Source: Oscillospiraceae bacterium MB24-C1 (GTDB taxonomy: Bacteria; Bacillota; Clostridia; Oscillospirales; Ruminococcaceae). Taken from it: a stretch of 64,000 nucleotides of DNA. Below are positions 15,560-25,347 of the stretch, piece by piece. The position numbers and the translations under genes are program-made. Within the stretch, counting starts at the first letter, position 1. Each line of letters starts with the position of its first letter. The stretch lies in NCBI GenBank assembly GCA_030913685.1, contig CP133187.1, positions 62,001-126,000 on the forward strand. The letters are read 5' to 3'. The notes beneath the pieces are model-generated. The model saw nothing but the letters and a program-made list of their open reading frames with translations, was not told the DNA's origin and made no database searches.

Positions 15560-17608
15560 ATGTTTAAAATCAAAGGCGCCAAGAAGACAGCTAAACGTGA
15601 AAAAGTCAAGCGGATTGCGGCTGAAAAAAAACCAAAACTTAAAAAAAGCAAAGGCAGGAGCATTGGCAGCAGACTCAACGTAATTTTTTCGCTTGGTCTG
15701 ATGGTTATGATGGCGGTAATAGTTGGTTTTGTCAGTGTATTTAACATGAATTTGTTAGAAAAAGATTTTTTGTCAAGTTGTAATTATAATATTAATGCCA
15801 TCATCGCATTGAAGGATGACAAAATTGGTGAAGCCACAAATATAACAGCAGAATTGTCGGGCTCGGCACCGTTGTCGAGCGCGCTGGCAAGTGGCGGGCC
15901 TTATGGTTATGTTCAGGCGGTTGCACCCTATCGCAAAAATAAGCCTATTGATGTTCTGATCGTCAGCTCTGACGGTAAGCAGGTTTATTCCTCCAGTGAA
16001 GCGATTAACAGCATAATAAACCAAGATTATGTTAAGCAGGCGCTTGACGGAACATTTAATAGTTTCGTGGATATTGTCAACGGAGATAATCTAGCGGCTA
16101 TTTCTTCGGTGCCTGTCTATAAGGGCAGTAAAGTGGTAGGTGCCATTATTGTGACAAACTCACTGCAGGATCAAGGTGAAATTGATGCCCTGAAGGCAAC
16201 AAGTGGTGCCGATTTTGAGGTGTTTTTAAATGATACACGAATTGCCACCACCATCGTTGTAGATAATGTGCGCCAAACCGGAACCCAGATGTCCCCGGAT
16301 ATCTATGAAGTTGTCAATAACCAAAGGGTAGGCTATTCAGGAAAAATCAATCTTATGGGCGCGCAATACATGGTCAATTATGAACCGCTGTTTAACCTGC
16401 AAGGTACTGTTGTCGGTTCGCTGTTCAGCGGCAGAAATCTTGTAAGCGTTAAACAGCAAAACCTGACCATAACAGTTGCAGCTGCAATTATCGGATTGAT
16501 TCTTTTTATTATAGCCGATCTATTGCTGTTGGCATTTGTTCGTCGCAGTATTGTCAAACCACTGACGCGTATTGTCGATTTGTCTGATCAGGTGGCCGGT
16601 GGCAATCTCGGCCTTTCAAATGTACTGGATGAGAACTACGCCTATACAAAAGATGATGAAATTGGCCGGGTATTCTTTGCACAGGTTGAAACTGTCAGTT
16701 CCCTCCGTGCCTATATTAGCGAAATTGATCGAATACTCAACGATTTAGCAGAGGGGAAACTGACAACTCAAACCCAGCAAAATTATAAAGGCGATTTTGT
16801 TAACATTAAGAACGTCCTGATTCAGGTGCAGAAAAAGCTGATTGATAACATGACAAGAATTAATCAGGCTGCTTCAATTCTTACCAACAGCGCCGGCGAA
16901 ATATCGGCCTCGTCTCAATCTTTGGCACAGGGCGCAACCGAGCAGGCCGGTTCGGTTGAGGAGCTTAACAGCACTATCGATGGCGTTTATCACAACGTTA
17001 AAAGCACGGCCGAACATGCACGTTCCGCCTCTGAAAAGTCTGAGCTTGTCGGACGTGAGGTTGCCTTGGGTGACCAGCGAGTGGACGAAATGATCAAGGC
17101 GATGAACGAGATTAGCGAAGCATCAGGCAAGATCGAAAAAATCAATCGTACCATTGAAGATATTGCCTTCCAGACTAATATCCTTGCGCTTAACGCAGCT
17201 GTTGAGGCTGCGCGAGCGGGTACTGCTGGTAAGGGGTTTGCTGTTGTAGCTGATGAGGTGCGCAATCTGGCGGGCAAGAGTGCCGAGGCGGCGCGCGACA
17301 CGACGGTACTGATACAAAATTCGCTGAACGCTATTGCAGCGGGTAGCGAGAAGGCGGATGAAACCGCTAAAGTCATGCGGCATGTAGTTACCGCTGTCAA
17401 CGAAGTGGTGACTACCATAGAGAGCATTTCTCAGGCAAACGAGGAGCAGGCCGTTGCCTTGGGCCAGATTCAGGGGGGCATGTCTCAGATTGCGAAAGTG
17501 GTCGGCACAACCTCTGCTTCGGCTGAGGAGAGCGCTGCCACAGCACAGGAGCTTTCAGCTCAGGCCAAGCTGCTCGAGGAATTGGTATCGACGTTTCAAC
17601 TGAACTGA
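15560..17608 (+). CDS. Methyl-accepting chemotaxis protein with Cache sensor
   Basis: A 682-residue transmembrane chemoreceptor. A very lysine-rich cytoplasmic N-terminus (about 1-36) precedes TM1 (about 37-60). A single Cache-type extracellular sensor (about 65-295) follows, then TM2 (about 298-325), a HAMP domain starting [15 protein letters not shown], and a long coiled-coil signalling domain. The hairpin tip reads [20 protein letters not shown] then [13 protein letters not shown], which binds CheA/CheW. The C-terminus (STFQLN) has no CheR-tethering pentapeptide. ATG 15560 has GAGAGGG about 13 bases upstream, slightly far. No che genes are nearby. The ligand is unknown. Confidence 0.93.
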   Translation: MFKIKGAKKTAKREKVKRIAAEKKPKLKKSKGRSIGSRLNVIFSLGLMVMMAVIVGFVSVFNMNLLEKDFLSSCNYNINAIIALKDDKIGEATNITAELSGSAPLSSALASGGPYGYVQAVAPYRKNKPIDVLIVSSDGKQVYSSSEAINSIINQDYVKQALDGTFNSFVDIVNGDNLAAISSVPVYKGSKVVGAIIVTNSLQDQGEIDALKATSGADFEVFLNDTRIATTIVVDNVRQTGTQMSPDIYEVVNNQRVGYSGKINLMGAQYMVNYEPLFNLQGTVVGSLFSGRNLVSVKQQNLTITVAAAIIGLILFIIADLLLLAFVRRSIVKPLTRIVDLSDQVAGGNLGLSNVLDENYAYTKDDEIGRVFFAQVETVSSLRAYISEIDRILNDLAEGKLTTQTQQNYKGDFVNIKNVLIQVQKKLIDNMTRINQAASILTNSAGEISASSQSLAQGATEQAGSVEELNSTIDGVYHNVKSTAEHARSASEKSELVGREVALGDQRVDEMIKAMNEISEASGKIEKINRTIEDIAFQTNILALNAAVEAARAGTAGKGFAVVADEVRNLAGKSAEAARDTTVLIQNSLNAIAAGSEKADETAKVMRHVVTAVNEVVTTIESISQANEEQAVALGQIQGGMSQIAKVVGTTSASAEESAATAQELSAQAKLLEELVSTFQLN

Positions 17609-17616
17609 TATTAAGG

Positions 17617-17657
17617 CAGGATGCTGCGGTTTTGTGCCGCTGCATCCTGTTTTTTTT
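17617..17657 (+). terminator. Terminator of the chemoreceptor gene
   Basis: CAGGATGC-GCGG pairs with CCGC-GCATCCTG, followed by eight T bases. Confidence 0.88.
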
Positions 17658-17868
17658 GTATAAAACCGCATTATAAAGCGAAAAATTGAATCTAAAATTA
17701 ACCGGTTTTATTTATTGTGAATATTTACCCGCCTATAATTCTTTGATTTATATAAAAACAACAATCGGAATCGCTATTAGTTAAAGAAACATAGCACAAA
17801 ATGACCATAAAATGTATTTTTATGACGGTGTTTTCTAGTTTAAATTTCAGTTAAAACTATGTGAAAAC

Positions 17869-17897
17869 TTGACAAAGAGTTACGAAATGAATAATAT
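17869..17897 (+). promoter_or_regulatory. Sigma-A promoter of the YabE-like gene
   Basis: TTGACA (17869-17874), 17-base spacer, TAATAT (17892-17897). Confidence 0.6.
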
Positions 17898-17959
17898 GGT
17901 AAAAGTTTAGGTACAATAAAACAAACTAAACCAAAATCTAAATGACAAAAGGTGAAACC

Positions 17960-19015
17960 ATGACAGACGTAAAACGACGACTACGCGAAGTTGTGCAAGT
18001 GTTGTGCGACAGTGCAAAAAGTCGTGCGCTGTGGAGCTGCCTATTGGCTATTTCACTCTCCATGATTATTCTGTTGATATCAAAACAGATGAAGGCAGTC
18101 TACATCAGGGATGGGGAAGTAACGACGCTAAAATATACACTGAGCCACGAGCCACAGAAAATTCTCAATGATAGTGGAATTGTTACAATGGCATGTGACA
18201 TTGTAGACTTTTCGGGCTTTGAAGGCAAAATGGGCGTCATTAACATCACTCGCGCTTTCCCTGTTACCATTCAGGTAGACGGCAAGGTCAGCGCGCTGAT
18301 GACCACCGACATCACGGTGGGGCAGTTGCTTCGGCAGCAGGATATTACGCTAGGTGAATTTGATGAGATTAATATTTCGCCTGTGCTTTATTTATCCCCA
18401 AACGACAATATTATCATCAAACGGGTGCAGCTGACCACAACAGTCGTGCACGAACCCATTCCCTATGAAGTGGAATACAAGGAGAATAGCCTGATCCGAA
18501 AGGGTCGATCCCGCACGCTGATTAATGGGCAGAACGGCGAACGCGCCATCACCTATGTTGACCGCATTGTAGACGGTGTTCTACATGCGCGTGAACAGCG
18601 TGAGATGGTTGTAACCCGTCAACCTGTCACGCAGCTGGTGCTGCGCGGAACTTCTGATCCAGTTTCTGATCTGGACTTTGGTATTCCGCTTGATGCCAAC
18701 GGTGTGCCGGTACGGTACAAAAAGGTGCTCACAAACCAGATATGTACCGGGTACAGCGCGGGAACTGGCGCTTATGGTGCCAGCATGATGACACTGTACG
18801 ATGGTTATGTCGCGGTGCGCGCTAACGAGATCCCCTACGGGACCAAAATGTATATCACTAGCCCAGATAACAGTTTTGTTTATGGGTATGCCATTGCAGC
18901 AGATACTGGAATAGGGCTGATGCAGAACGTCATAGACTTTGACCTGTTCTATGAGACCTATGTTGAAAGCTGCCTCAATGGGCGCAAATATCTCAACGTT
19001 TATATTTTGGAATAG
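17960..19015 (+). CDS. YabE-like protein: DUF348, G5 and 3D domains
   Basis: A 351-residue exported cell-wall protein. After a membrane segment (about 25-45) come ubiquitin-like DUF348 repeats (PVTIQVDGKVSALMTTDITV), a G5 domain (about 155-230, YEVEYKENSLIRKG) and a C-terminal 3D domain (about 260-350). Related Firmicute proteins (YabE, YuiC, YocH) cleave or remodel peptidoglycan. The 3D domain is named for three conserved aspartates: DTG and the late IDFDLF are present, but the first (normally VAVDP) reads VAVRAN. ATG 17960 follows AAAAGGTG. A hairpin ends the unit. Confidence 0.85.
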   Translation: MTDVKRRLREVVQVLCDSAKSRALWSCLLAISLSMIILLISKQMKAVYIRDGEVTTLKYTLSHEPQKILNDSGIVTMACDIVDFSGFEGKMGVINITRAFPVTIQVDGKVSALMTTDITVGQLLRQQDITLGEFDEINISPVLYLSPNDNIIIKRVQLTTTVVHEPIPYEVEYKENSLIRKGRSRTLINGQNGERAITYVDRIVDGVLHAREQREMVVTRQPVTQLVLRGTSDPVSDLDFGIPLDANGVPVRYKKVLTNQICTGYSAGTGAYGASMMTLYDGYVAVRANEIPYGTKMYITSPDNSFVYGYAIAADTGIGLMQNVIDFDLFYETYVESCLNGRKYLNVYILE

Positions 19016-19022
19016 CGACATG

Positions 19023-19050
19023 CCGCCCGGTTTTAAGTGCCGGGCGGTAA
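19023..19050 (+). terminator. Hairpin after the YabE-like gene
   Basis: CCGCCCGG pairs perfectly with CCGGGCGG around a nine-base loop; the following sequence (TAATTATTT) is only weakly T-rich. Confidence 0.6.
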
Positions 19051-19141
19051 TTATTTAAGAAAAGTCAAATAAAAAAACACATTGTTATCTGAATGGGCTT
19101 TGCAGCAGATATATATTCATAAATTTTATCAAAAATAGTCA

Positions 19142-19170
19142 TTGGTAAAAGGGTAGCATTGTGATAAAAT
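19142..19170 (+). promoter_or_regulatory. Probable promoter of the cyclophilin lipoprotein gene
   Basis: TTGGTA and TAAAAT separated by 17 bases, 38 bases before the ATG. Confidence 0.45.
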
Positions 19171-19207
19171 AACGACGGTTAAAATAACAATTTAAGGTGG
19201 TACGACG

Positions 19208-20155
19208 ATGAAATTTAAACGAATGACGGCACTAATGGCGGCGTTTTGTATAGTGCTTGCAGGCTGCGGCGGCGGATCTTCGAGTGAGGCGCAGCAGCCC
19301 TCTGATGCTGAATCTTCAGCGGCGGAAAGCAACGGCGACAATACGGGCATTTCTAATGTTGAAAACACATGGGAAGCCGGTTATTTGCCCCAGTTTGAAG
19401 CACCTGAGAGCGGCACACCTATTGTAACGCTACACACGTCGATGGGCGACATCAAGATGATGCTGTTCCCGCAGGCGGCTCCCAAGGCGGTGGAGAATTT
19501 TGTGCAGCACTGCAAGGACGGCTATTATGATGGTGTCACCTTTCACCGTGTCATCGAAGATTTCATGATTCAGGGTGGTGACCCCAAAGGGAATGGCACC
19601 GGTGGTGAGAGTATCTGGGGCGAAAGCTTTGAAGATGAATTTTCGGACAACCTTTATAATTTCCGCGGTGCTGTTTCGATGGCGAACGCCGGTTACAGCA
19701 CCAATGGTAGCCAATTTTTCATTGTGCAGGAGGACGCCACACAGTACCCCGACAGCGGTTATCGTGTCTCAGAAGAAAATGCCGAAGCAGTAATGCAGTA
19801 CATTCTGCAAAATTCTGAATTTTACAAGGCGAGCATGCTGATGATGGAGAAGCAAAAACAGCCCAACGTAACCGATGAAGAACTTCAGGCCTATATTGAA
19901 GAGCTTAATTCAAATCTTGCTGCTATCAGAGATAAGGGCGTCACCGATGAGGTGCGTGAGAGATTTGCTGTTGCGGTGGACAAGTATATAGAGGTTGGCG
20001 GCCTGCCGTCGCTGGATTATAAGCACACCGTTTTCGGACAAGTCCTATCAGGTATGGAGATTGTTGATGCCATCGCCCGTGTAGAAACCGGCGAAAACGA
20101 CAAGCCTGTAACCGACGTGGTGATTCAGTCAACATCGGTTGAAATCGCCGAATAA
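19208..20155 (+). CDS. Cyclophilin-type peptidyl-prolyl isomerase lipoprotein
   Basis: A 315-residue surface lipoprotein with signal and lipobox LAGC, a Ser/Glu-rich linker, then a cyclophilin domain (about 75-312). Active-site features include [16 protein letters not shown] (catalytic Arg), GSQFFIVQ and a late [17 protein letters not shown]. An insertion of about 75 mostly helical residues (about 185-260) splits the domain before the final strands, as in some clostridial PpiB-like proteins. It probably helps fold exported proteins. AAGGTGG precedes the ATG. Confidence 0.9.
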   Translation: MKFKRMTALMAAFCIVLAGCGGGSSSEAQQPSDAESSAAESNGDNTGISNVENTWEAGYLPQFEAPESGTPIVTLHTSMGDIKMMLFPQAAPKAVENFVQHCKDGYYDGVTFHRVIEDFMIQGGDPKGNGTGGESIWGESFEDEFSDNLYNFRGAVSMANAGYSTNGSQFFIVQEDATQYPDSGYRVSEENAEAVMQYILQNSEFYKASMLMMEKQKQPNVTDEELQAYIEELNSNLAAIRDKGVTDEVRERFAVAVDKYIEVGGLPSLDYKHTVFGQVLSGMEIVDAIARVETGENDKPVTDVVIQSTSVEIAE

Positions 20156-20208
20156 GTGTTAGAATAGCAATTAAAAGGCTTTTCGCCCGATGGTTGTGGG
20201 CGAATATC

Positions 20209-20250
20209 AAAAACTTCCGACTGCACACGATGCGCGGTCGGAAGTTTTTA
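20209..20250 (+). terminator. Terminator of the cyclophilin gene
   Basis: ACTTCCGAC-GC pairs with GC-GTCGGAAGT and is followed by TTTTTAATA; a shorter GCCC/GGGC hairpin lies just before it. Confidence 0.8.
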
Positions 20251-20412
20251 ATATAACGCGTAATAGCGGCCGTGCTCCAGAACTAGACGAATGGTGCGGA
20301 AAGGGAAGCACGTTACGGAAAAGCACGGGTGATTTGTGCGGCAATATGACGGCAAGGTCAAGGTATGATAAGGGTGTTTCTGATACGGTGAGGCAACTTT
20401 TTAGCGGCCAAT

Positions 20413-20455
20413 AAAACCCGACCGATTCCGCTAAACGGAGCCGGTCGGGTTTTTT
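20413..20455. terminator. Bidirectional terminator before the amidase gene end
   Basis: AAAACCCGACCG pairs with CGGTCGGGTTTT, with A and T runs at both ends. It can stop the convergent amidase transcript and anything from the left. The 20251-20412 stretch between the two terminators has no supported gene; it is G+C-richer than ordinary spacer and may encode a small RNA. Confidence 0.85.
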
Positions 20456-20479
20456 ATGTAACATTATTAAGGGGTATTC

Positions 20480-22261
20480 TCAAGCTTTTAACAGGTTTAA
20501 AACGCCGTCCCCAACTGCCTGTGCGGTCTGATAGACGCCTTCCTTGCTGCAAAGGCTATCGTAGTCAGAGGGGTTGGTCATATAACCCATTTCCATCAAT
20601 ACCGAGGGTGCAAGCGAGTTGAGCGTCACACGGAAAGCGTAGTATCTCACGCCGCGGTTTGCCCTGCCTGTGTATGCTGTCATCGTGGACATAAGGCTTT
20701 CGCCTAACTTTTTGCCGATACCTTCATAGTAGTAAAGCTCAATGCCGGTCGCGTTACCACCATTTGCGTTGGCTGCGGTGGCGTTGCAATGAAGCGAAAT
20801 GAACAGGTCGGCGCGCTCGCTGATGGCCGGCTGCATGCGCTCGTTAAAGCGGCTGTTGAGATCAAGCTGCGAGGGCAGTAATACAGTTGCGCCCATCGCC
20901 TCCAGCTGAATTTTGACAGCCTCGGCAGTGGCACGGTTGATCGCACTTTCAGTTGGCCCGGTCAGCTGCGCAATACCCAGCGCGCCCGGATCTACACTGC
21001 CGTGTCCGGCATCCAGAGCAACGGTGATTCCAGTAAGCGGCTTGTTCACGTCGCCGGACAGGACGGGGCGATATTTGCAGATGACCTGTATGCCCCCGTT
21101 AATATACTGCACGGCATGCCCCCAAAGTGTTGCGCCGGGCTTTAGCAGCAGTTCGATGGTGGTGGAGCCGTCAGCGTTTGCAGTAACGGTACTGCCGGAG
21201 AACAGTTTGCTTTCTGCTGTCGAAAATTCTGAAAGGCCGCTGGTGTTAAATAGCCTGACTACCAGTTTGTTGTCGGTCTGCCAACTCTGGGCGATGGCGC
21301 TGACGGGGCCGCTGAAGGTAAACACCTCCGACGTGCTTTCTGGCGTAAAGCTAACAGAGGAAATGGGGTTTTTGATGCTGTATTTGCCAACAAGAGGGGC
21401 GACGTTGGCGCGGCTGATCCAACCGCCCATTGAAAGTTGATAGTATGAATCATTGCCGCCGATAACGTTATCCACAGCGCCGAGTTTGGCAGTGGCGATA
21501 TAGGCCCCGTTGGGTTCCTTGATGACGGCTGCAGAAACCTGTGTGCACTGGACGGTCAGCGCGTCACCCACGCCGGTTGTAATCAGTTCACCGGCAGAAG
21601 TTTTGGTGACAGTTTTGCCTTGATATGTCATGGTATAGGTCACATTACCCAAGCTCACGGTACCGTCGGCGTCCGGCATGATATATTCGCCGCGAAAACG
21701 CGCCGCAATACCGGCCTGTGCCGTCGCTGCAACCTGTTTAAGGGTGATGGTACGGCTTTTTACAGTGGCTGTCACTGTGGCGCCCGACGGTGCTACACAT
21801 GAAAGTGAAACCTTATCGTTGACAAAATAGGCGTTATTATAAGAAGGGAACATACTTGAAACAGTGGTGGCCTGCGCCAAGGCAGACGGCGTATCGGAAC
21901 GGGTGATATACACACTCACAGTTTCGTTTCCCTGATTAAATTTTACGAGGTTTTTTCCATAGGCCAGCGCAACATAAACGCCAAAGCTGCCCTGCTTGCC
22001 GCGAGTAGTAATTTCATAGTTGTTATTACCCATGTAGAGCGGCTGGCCGGGGTCACTGCTGCCCATGATGTAATAATAAGGAGAAGAGACGGTGATATCC
22101 TCAGCAGGTTTTGTAATTTGCAGCGTCTGCGGCACTTTCAAATTGACATGGCTGGTGACCGCCTCAAAGCTGCTATAATCGGCCGCTGCGGGCAGCGCAA
22201 GAGAGAATACCAGCGCCATTGCGCAAGATGCTGCGAACGCGCGCCGAACAAAAGAATTCAT
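20480..22261 (-). CDS. N-acetylmuramoyl-L-alanine amidase (Amidase_3), exported
   Basis: A 593-residue secreted wall hydrolase. A signal peptide (about 1-27, ending PAAAD) is followed by a long beta-rich, AMIN/SH3-like region of about 370 residues and a C-terminal Amidase_3 domain (about 412-592). Zinc and catalytic residues are visible: DAGHG, the glutamate in GPTESAINRA, the histidine in SLHCNA and the glutamate in MEMGYMTN. It cleaves the bond between muramic acid and the stem peptide. The ATG at 22261 has GGAGCAACC upstream. It stands alone. Confidence 0.9.
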   Translation of the reverse strand: MNSFVRRAFAASCAMALVFSLALPAAADYSSFEAVTSHVNLKVPQTLQITKPAEDITVSSPYYYIMGSSDPGQPLYMGNNNYEITTRGKQGSFGVYVALAYGKNLVKFNQGNETVSVYITRSDTPSALAQATTVSSMFPSYNNAYFVNDKVSLSCVAPSGATVTATVKSRTITLKQVAATAQAGIAARFRGEYIMPDADGTVSLGNVTYTMTYQGKTVTKTSAGELITTGVGDALTVQCTQVSAAVIKEPNGAYIATAKLGAVDNVIGGNDSYYQLSMGGWISRANVAPLVGKYSIKNPISSVSFTPESTSEVFTFSGPVSAIAQSWQTDNKLVVRLFNTSGLSEFSTAESKLFSGSTVTANADGSTTIELLLKPGATLWGHAVQYINGGIQVICKYRPVLSGDVNKPLTGITVALDAGHGSVDPGALGIAQLTGPTESAINRATAEAVKIQLEAMGATVLLPSQLDLNSRFNERMQPAISERADLFISLHCNATAANANGGNATGIELYYYEGIGKKLGESLMSTMTAYTGRANRGVRYYAFRVTLNSLAPSVLMEMGYMTNPSDYDSLCSKEGVYQTAQAVGDGVLNLLKA

Positions 22262-22550
22262 TGGTTGCTCCTTTCATGCCTGTGGCAGAAACATAATATG
22301 GGTTTGCTTCTATATTATAGCGTCATTTTGCGACCATTTTATTGCATTAAGTAAAAATAAAGTTGAAAAATGTATTTTATTTGTATAGAGAGGGTGAGTT
22401 GTAGCGCTCTAATATAAGGTTGATTTAAGCATTCTCAAATTCCGCAATAAAAACCTATAATTCGGCATGAATATGTCTGCAATTTCTTTGACTGATATGC
22501 CATAAGGTGATACAATGATTTGATGAGTAATGAAAAAGGAAAAGAGTATC

Positions 22551-23477
22551 ATGAGAAGAGCAGCTATTCGCAGTGCCTTTAAAGATAGATGTGCCCATAT
22601 GGGTGTTTCTTCGATTGCTATAGGCTTCTTGTTGGTTTCAGCATTGGCGTTTGCCTTGATGAGTACTTTTGTCAGAATGTCCGGTGATCTACCGACGCTG
22701 CAAAAGGCATTTTTTCGCAACCTGGTTTCGGTTATAGTGGCCGTTTATATGCTGCGCAAAGGCGGTAATGGTTTTTCGGTACAAAAACGCAACCGTCTGC
22801 CGCTGTTTGTTCGGGCATTGTCTGGCACCACCGCTTTAGCAGCCTGCTACTATTCTTTTGACCACATGATAATTGCAGACGCAACTATTTTAACAAAGAT
22901 CGCACCGTTTTTCACTCTGCTATTTTCAGCGTGGCTGATGAAAGAAAAGGTGCGCCCTGTTGAGTGGGGGGCGCTAATGGTGGTTTTTGTGGGCTGCATT
23001 CTGGTGATTAAGCCCAGCTTCGATTTTGCAGCCATGACCCCTGCGCTGTTTGCCGCATTTAGTGGACTTGGAACCGGCGTTTCAGTGACGATGGTTCGTT
23101 TTTTGCAGTTGCGCGGAGAAAAGAGCGAAACCATTGTGCTGGCGTTTTCATCCTTTTCCTGTATGGTGTTTTTACCGTCGTTGCTTTTTGGCTATGTTCC
23201 GATGACTTGGGCGCAGTTCGCCTACCTGATGGGAGCGGGAACAGCGGCGACGATTGGACAGTTTTGTATGTCGGCTGCGTATAAGCGCGCGCCTTCACGT
23301 GTGCTTGCGGTGTTTGAATATTCTCAGGTATTGTTTTCTGCCGTGCTGGGCATGATCATGTTTGCACAGTACCCGGACGCTTATTCGCTGCTGGGGTATG
23401 CGATTGTCATCAGCGCTTCGGTTATGATGGCGGTGCAAAGCAAGCGCAATGGAGCGAATAAAACCGATCATGTTTAA
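22551..23477 (+). CDS. EamA/DMT superfamily transporter
   Basis: About 308 residues with ten membrane helices in two EamA repeats. The first has LVSALAFALMSTFVRMSGDLPTLQKAFFRN; the second contains FSGLGTGVSVTMVRFLQLRG. It is an exporter or importer of a small metabolite, substrate unknown. An ATG at 22530 is also in frame, but 22551 is better placed behind AAGGAAAAG; both remain possible. It ends just before the promoter of the T-box-controlled methionine transporter and is not part of it. Confidence 0.85.
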   Translation: MRRAAIRSAFKDRCAHMGVSSIAIGFLLVSALAFALMSTFVRMSGDLPTLQKAFFRNLVSVIVAVYMLRKGGNGFSVQKRNRLPLFVRALSGTTALAACYYSFDHMIIADATILTKIAPFFTLLFSAWLMKEKVRPVEWGALMVVFVGCILVIKPSFDFAAMTPALFAAFSGLGTGVSVTMVRFLQLRGEKSETIVLAFSSFSCMVFLPSLLFGYVPMTWAQFAYLMGAGTAATIGQFCMSAAYKRAPSRVLAVFEYSQVLFSAVLGMIMFAQYPDAYSLLGYAIVISASVMMAVQSKRNGANKTDHV

Positions 23478-23495
23478 AACAAAACAAAAAATCTA

Positions 23496-23523
23496 TTGAC
23501 AAGATGTAATTTCCGAGTATAAT
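23496..23523 (+). promoter_or_regulatory. Sigma-A promoter of the metNIQ T-box operon
   Basis: Perfect TTGACA (23496-23501) and TATAAT (23518-23523) with a 16-base spacer. Confidence 0.8.
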
Positions 23524-23529
23524 GATAGC

Positions 23530-23803
23530 ATATTAAAAAGACGATGATGAGGAGAGTACGCTTGAGGCGCCTTGCAGAGAGTTCTTGGTTGGTGCAAAAG
23601 AACAGGCAATACAGGCGGAACATGGCTTCTGAGTTGCGTGGGCGATATGTAGTCCATGACGGGTGCACCCGTTATAGTGCTGTGCTGTAAGCATTTTGCC
23701 GCAGCAGAGAAGGCTTATTGCGTGAGTAATAAGCGAACCAAGGTGGTACCACGGAGTTTTGCCGCTTCGTCCTTGCAGATGTTTTCTGCAAGGACTTTTT
23801 TTA
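23530..23803 (+). promoter_or_regulatory. T-box leader, methionine specificity
   Basis: A complete T-box. Stem I contains an AGAGAGTT element and a GGTTGGTG-type distal loop. Its 3' side reads GGAAC-ATG-GCTTCTGAG, placing an ATG (Met) specifier at 23622-23624. The T-box core AAGGTGGTACCACGG (about 23740-23754) is followed by the terminator stem GTCCTTGCAG/CTGCAAGGAC (23769-23795) and a T run. The variable base in TGGT would pair with the A discriminator expected for tRNA-Met. Uncharged tRNA-Met should prevent termination and switch on metNIQ. Confidence 0.92.
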
Positions 23804-23825
23804 TTGTGTAAGGAGCTTAGAACGT

Positions 23826-24569
23826 ATGATAGAGATCATTGACCTTTGCAAAACCTTTGATGAAGTGACGCCCCCTGTCACCGCACTGAAAAATATCAAT
23901 TTGCGGGTGAACAAGGGTGATATCTTTGGCGTTATCGGCATGAGCGGTGCGGGCAAAAGTACGCTGCTGCGCTGTCTTTCGATGCTTGAGGAGCCGACCT
24001 CGGGCGACATTTTGCTCAACGGCCGCAACACCGCGCATTTAAAAGGGCGCGAGTTGATTGAAGCTCGGCGCAGTATGGGGGTAGTTTTTCAGGGCTACAA
24101 CATGCTGATGCAGAAAAACGTCTATGAAAATGTGGCGTTTCCGCTGACGTTGAATAAAACACCTAAAGCGGAAATTGAGCATACCGTTACCCGATTGTTG
24201 GAGCTGGTTGGGCTGGCCGATAAGGCGAAAGCGTATCCGGCACAGCTCTCGGGTGGGCAGAAGCAGCGCGTCGCCATTGCCCGAGCGCTGGCGACAAATC
24301 CGCAGGTGCTGCTGTGCGATGAGCCGACTTCAGCGCTCGATAGTTTGACAACGCGGAGCATCTTACAGCTTTTGCGCGACATAAACCGTGAATTAAACGT
24401 CACCATCCTGATTATCACCCATGAGATGAGCGTGGTCAAGGCGCTTTGCAACCGTGTTGCCGTTATCGACGAGCAGCGTATTATCGAGAGTGGTAACACA
24501 CAGGATATTTTTGAGCAACCCAAAAGTGATATCACCAAACTGCTGCTGGGATATGAGGTACATATATGA
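23826..24569 (+). CDS. metN: Methionine ABC transporter ATP-binding protein, lacking the C-terminal regulatory domain
   Basis: A 247-residue ABC ATPase: Walker A GMSGAGKST (about residues 38-46), Q-loop VVFQGYN, signature LSGGQKQR, Walker B VLLCDEPTSALD and the H-loop histidine in ITHEM. It matches MetN through the nucleotide-binding domain but stops there. Typical MetN proteins are about 340 residues with a C-terminal NIL/ACT-like domain that binds methionine and shuts the transporter. AAGGAG precedes the ATG. First gene after the Met T-box; overlaps metI by four bases. Confidence 0.9.
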   Translation: MIEIIDLCKTFDEVTPPVTALKNINLRVNKGDIFGVIGMSGAGKSTLLRCLSMLEEPTSGDILLNGRNTAHLKGRELIEARRSMGVVFQGYNMLMQKNVYENVAFPLTLNKTPKAEIEHTVTRLLELVGLADKAKAYPAQLSGGQKQRVAIARALATNPQVLLCDEPTSALDSLTTRSILQLLRDINRELNVTILIITHEMSVVKALCNRVAVIDEQRIIESGNTQDIFEQPKSDITKLLLGYEVHI

Positions 24570-25234
24570 TTGATATGATAATAAAGTATTTTCCTCTGTT
24601 AGTAGAGGGGACAATTGACACCATCTATATGACGGTACTTTCCACGCTTTTTGCTTACATTCTGGGTTTGCCGATGGGAATTTTACTGTTTGTCAGCAAG
24701 CGGGGCGGCATCGCTGAAAGTCAGGGCTTTCACGCGGTTTTTGGCTGGATTATCAATATGCTGCGTAGCATTCCGTTCATCATTTTGCTCATGGCCATTT
24801 TTCCGTTCACCCGTCTACTGGTTGGCACTATTATCGGCAACAACGCGGCCATTGTTCCGCTGGTTGTCAGTGCGGCGCCCTTTGTTGCCCGAATGGTCGA
24901 GCAGTCACTTGAGGAGATTGATGTCGGCGTTATTGAGGCGGCGCGTTGTATGGGTGCGACCAATTTTCAGATTGTGACAAAAGTTTTGTTGGTTGAAAGC
25001 ATCCCCGGTATCATTCGTGGATTAAGCATCACTACGATTACCTTAATCGGCTACGGCGCTATGGCAGGGGCTGTGGGTGCCGGCGGATTGGGTAAAATCG
25101 GTTACAGTTACGGCTTTCAGCGCTTTAACCCCACCGTTATGTACATGACGGTTGTGCTGCTGGTGATTTTGGTTTGCATTATTCAGGCCATATTTAATTT
25201 TGCAGCCGCTAAAATGGATAAACGTAACAGATAA
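24566..25234 (+). CDS. metI: Methionine ABC transporter permease
   Basis: A 222-residue membrane protein with five helices, a short N-terminal outside segment, the EAA-type coupling loop (VGVIEAARCMGATNFQIVTKVL) and the MetI pattern GAMAGAVGAGGLG. Its start overlaps the metN stop in ATGA. A hairpin-rich spacer of 113 bases separates it from metQ. Confidence 0.93.
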   Translation: MIDMIIKYFPLLVEGTIDTIYMTVLSTLFAYILGLPMGILLFVSKRGGIAESQGFHAVFGWIINMLRSIPFIILLMAIFPFTRLLVGTIIGNNAAIVPLVVSAAPFVARMVEQSLEEIDVGVIEAARCMGATNFQIVTKVLLVESIPGIIRGLSITTITLIGYGAMAGAVGAGGLGKIGYSYGFQRFNPTVMYMTVVLLVILVCIIQAIFNFAAAKMDKRNR

Positions 25235-25347
25235 TTTCTGTTTACGATAGATAAAAAGCCCGATGACAAGAGGTGCACATCTTGCCTGAGAGCTGATCGG
25301 AAAAATTAATAGAAAAATGCAAGTGAACTTTAGAAGGAGAATAGAAT

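Noticed and set aside
20190-20414. 74-codon plus-strand frame between cyclophilin and amidase genes
   Set aside because: It runs through the cyclophilin terminator hairpin and has no ribosome binding site.
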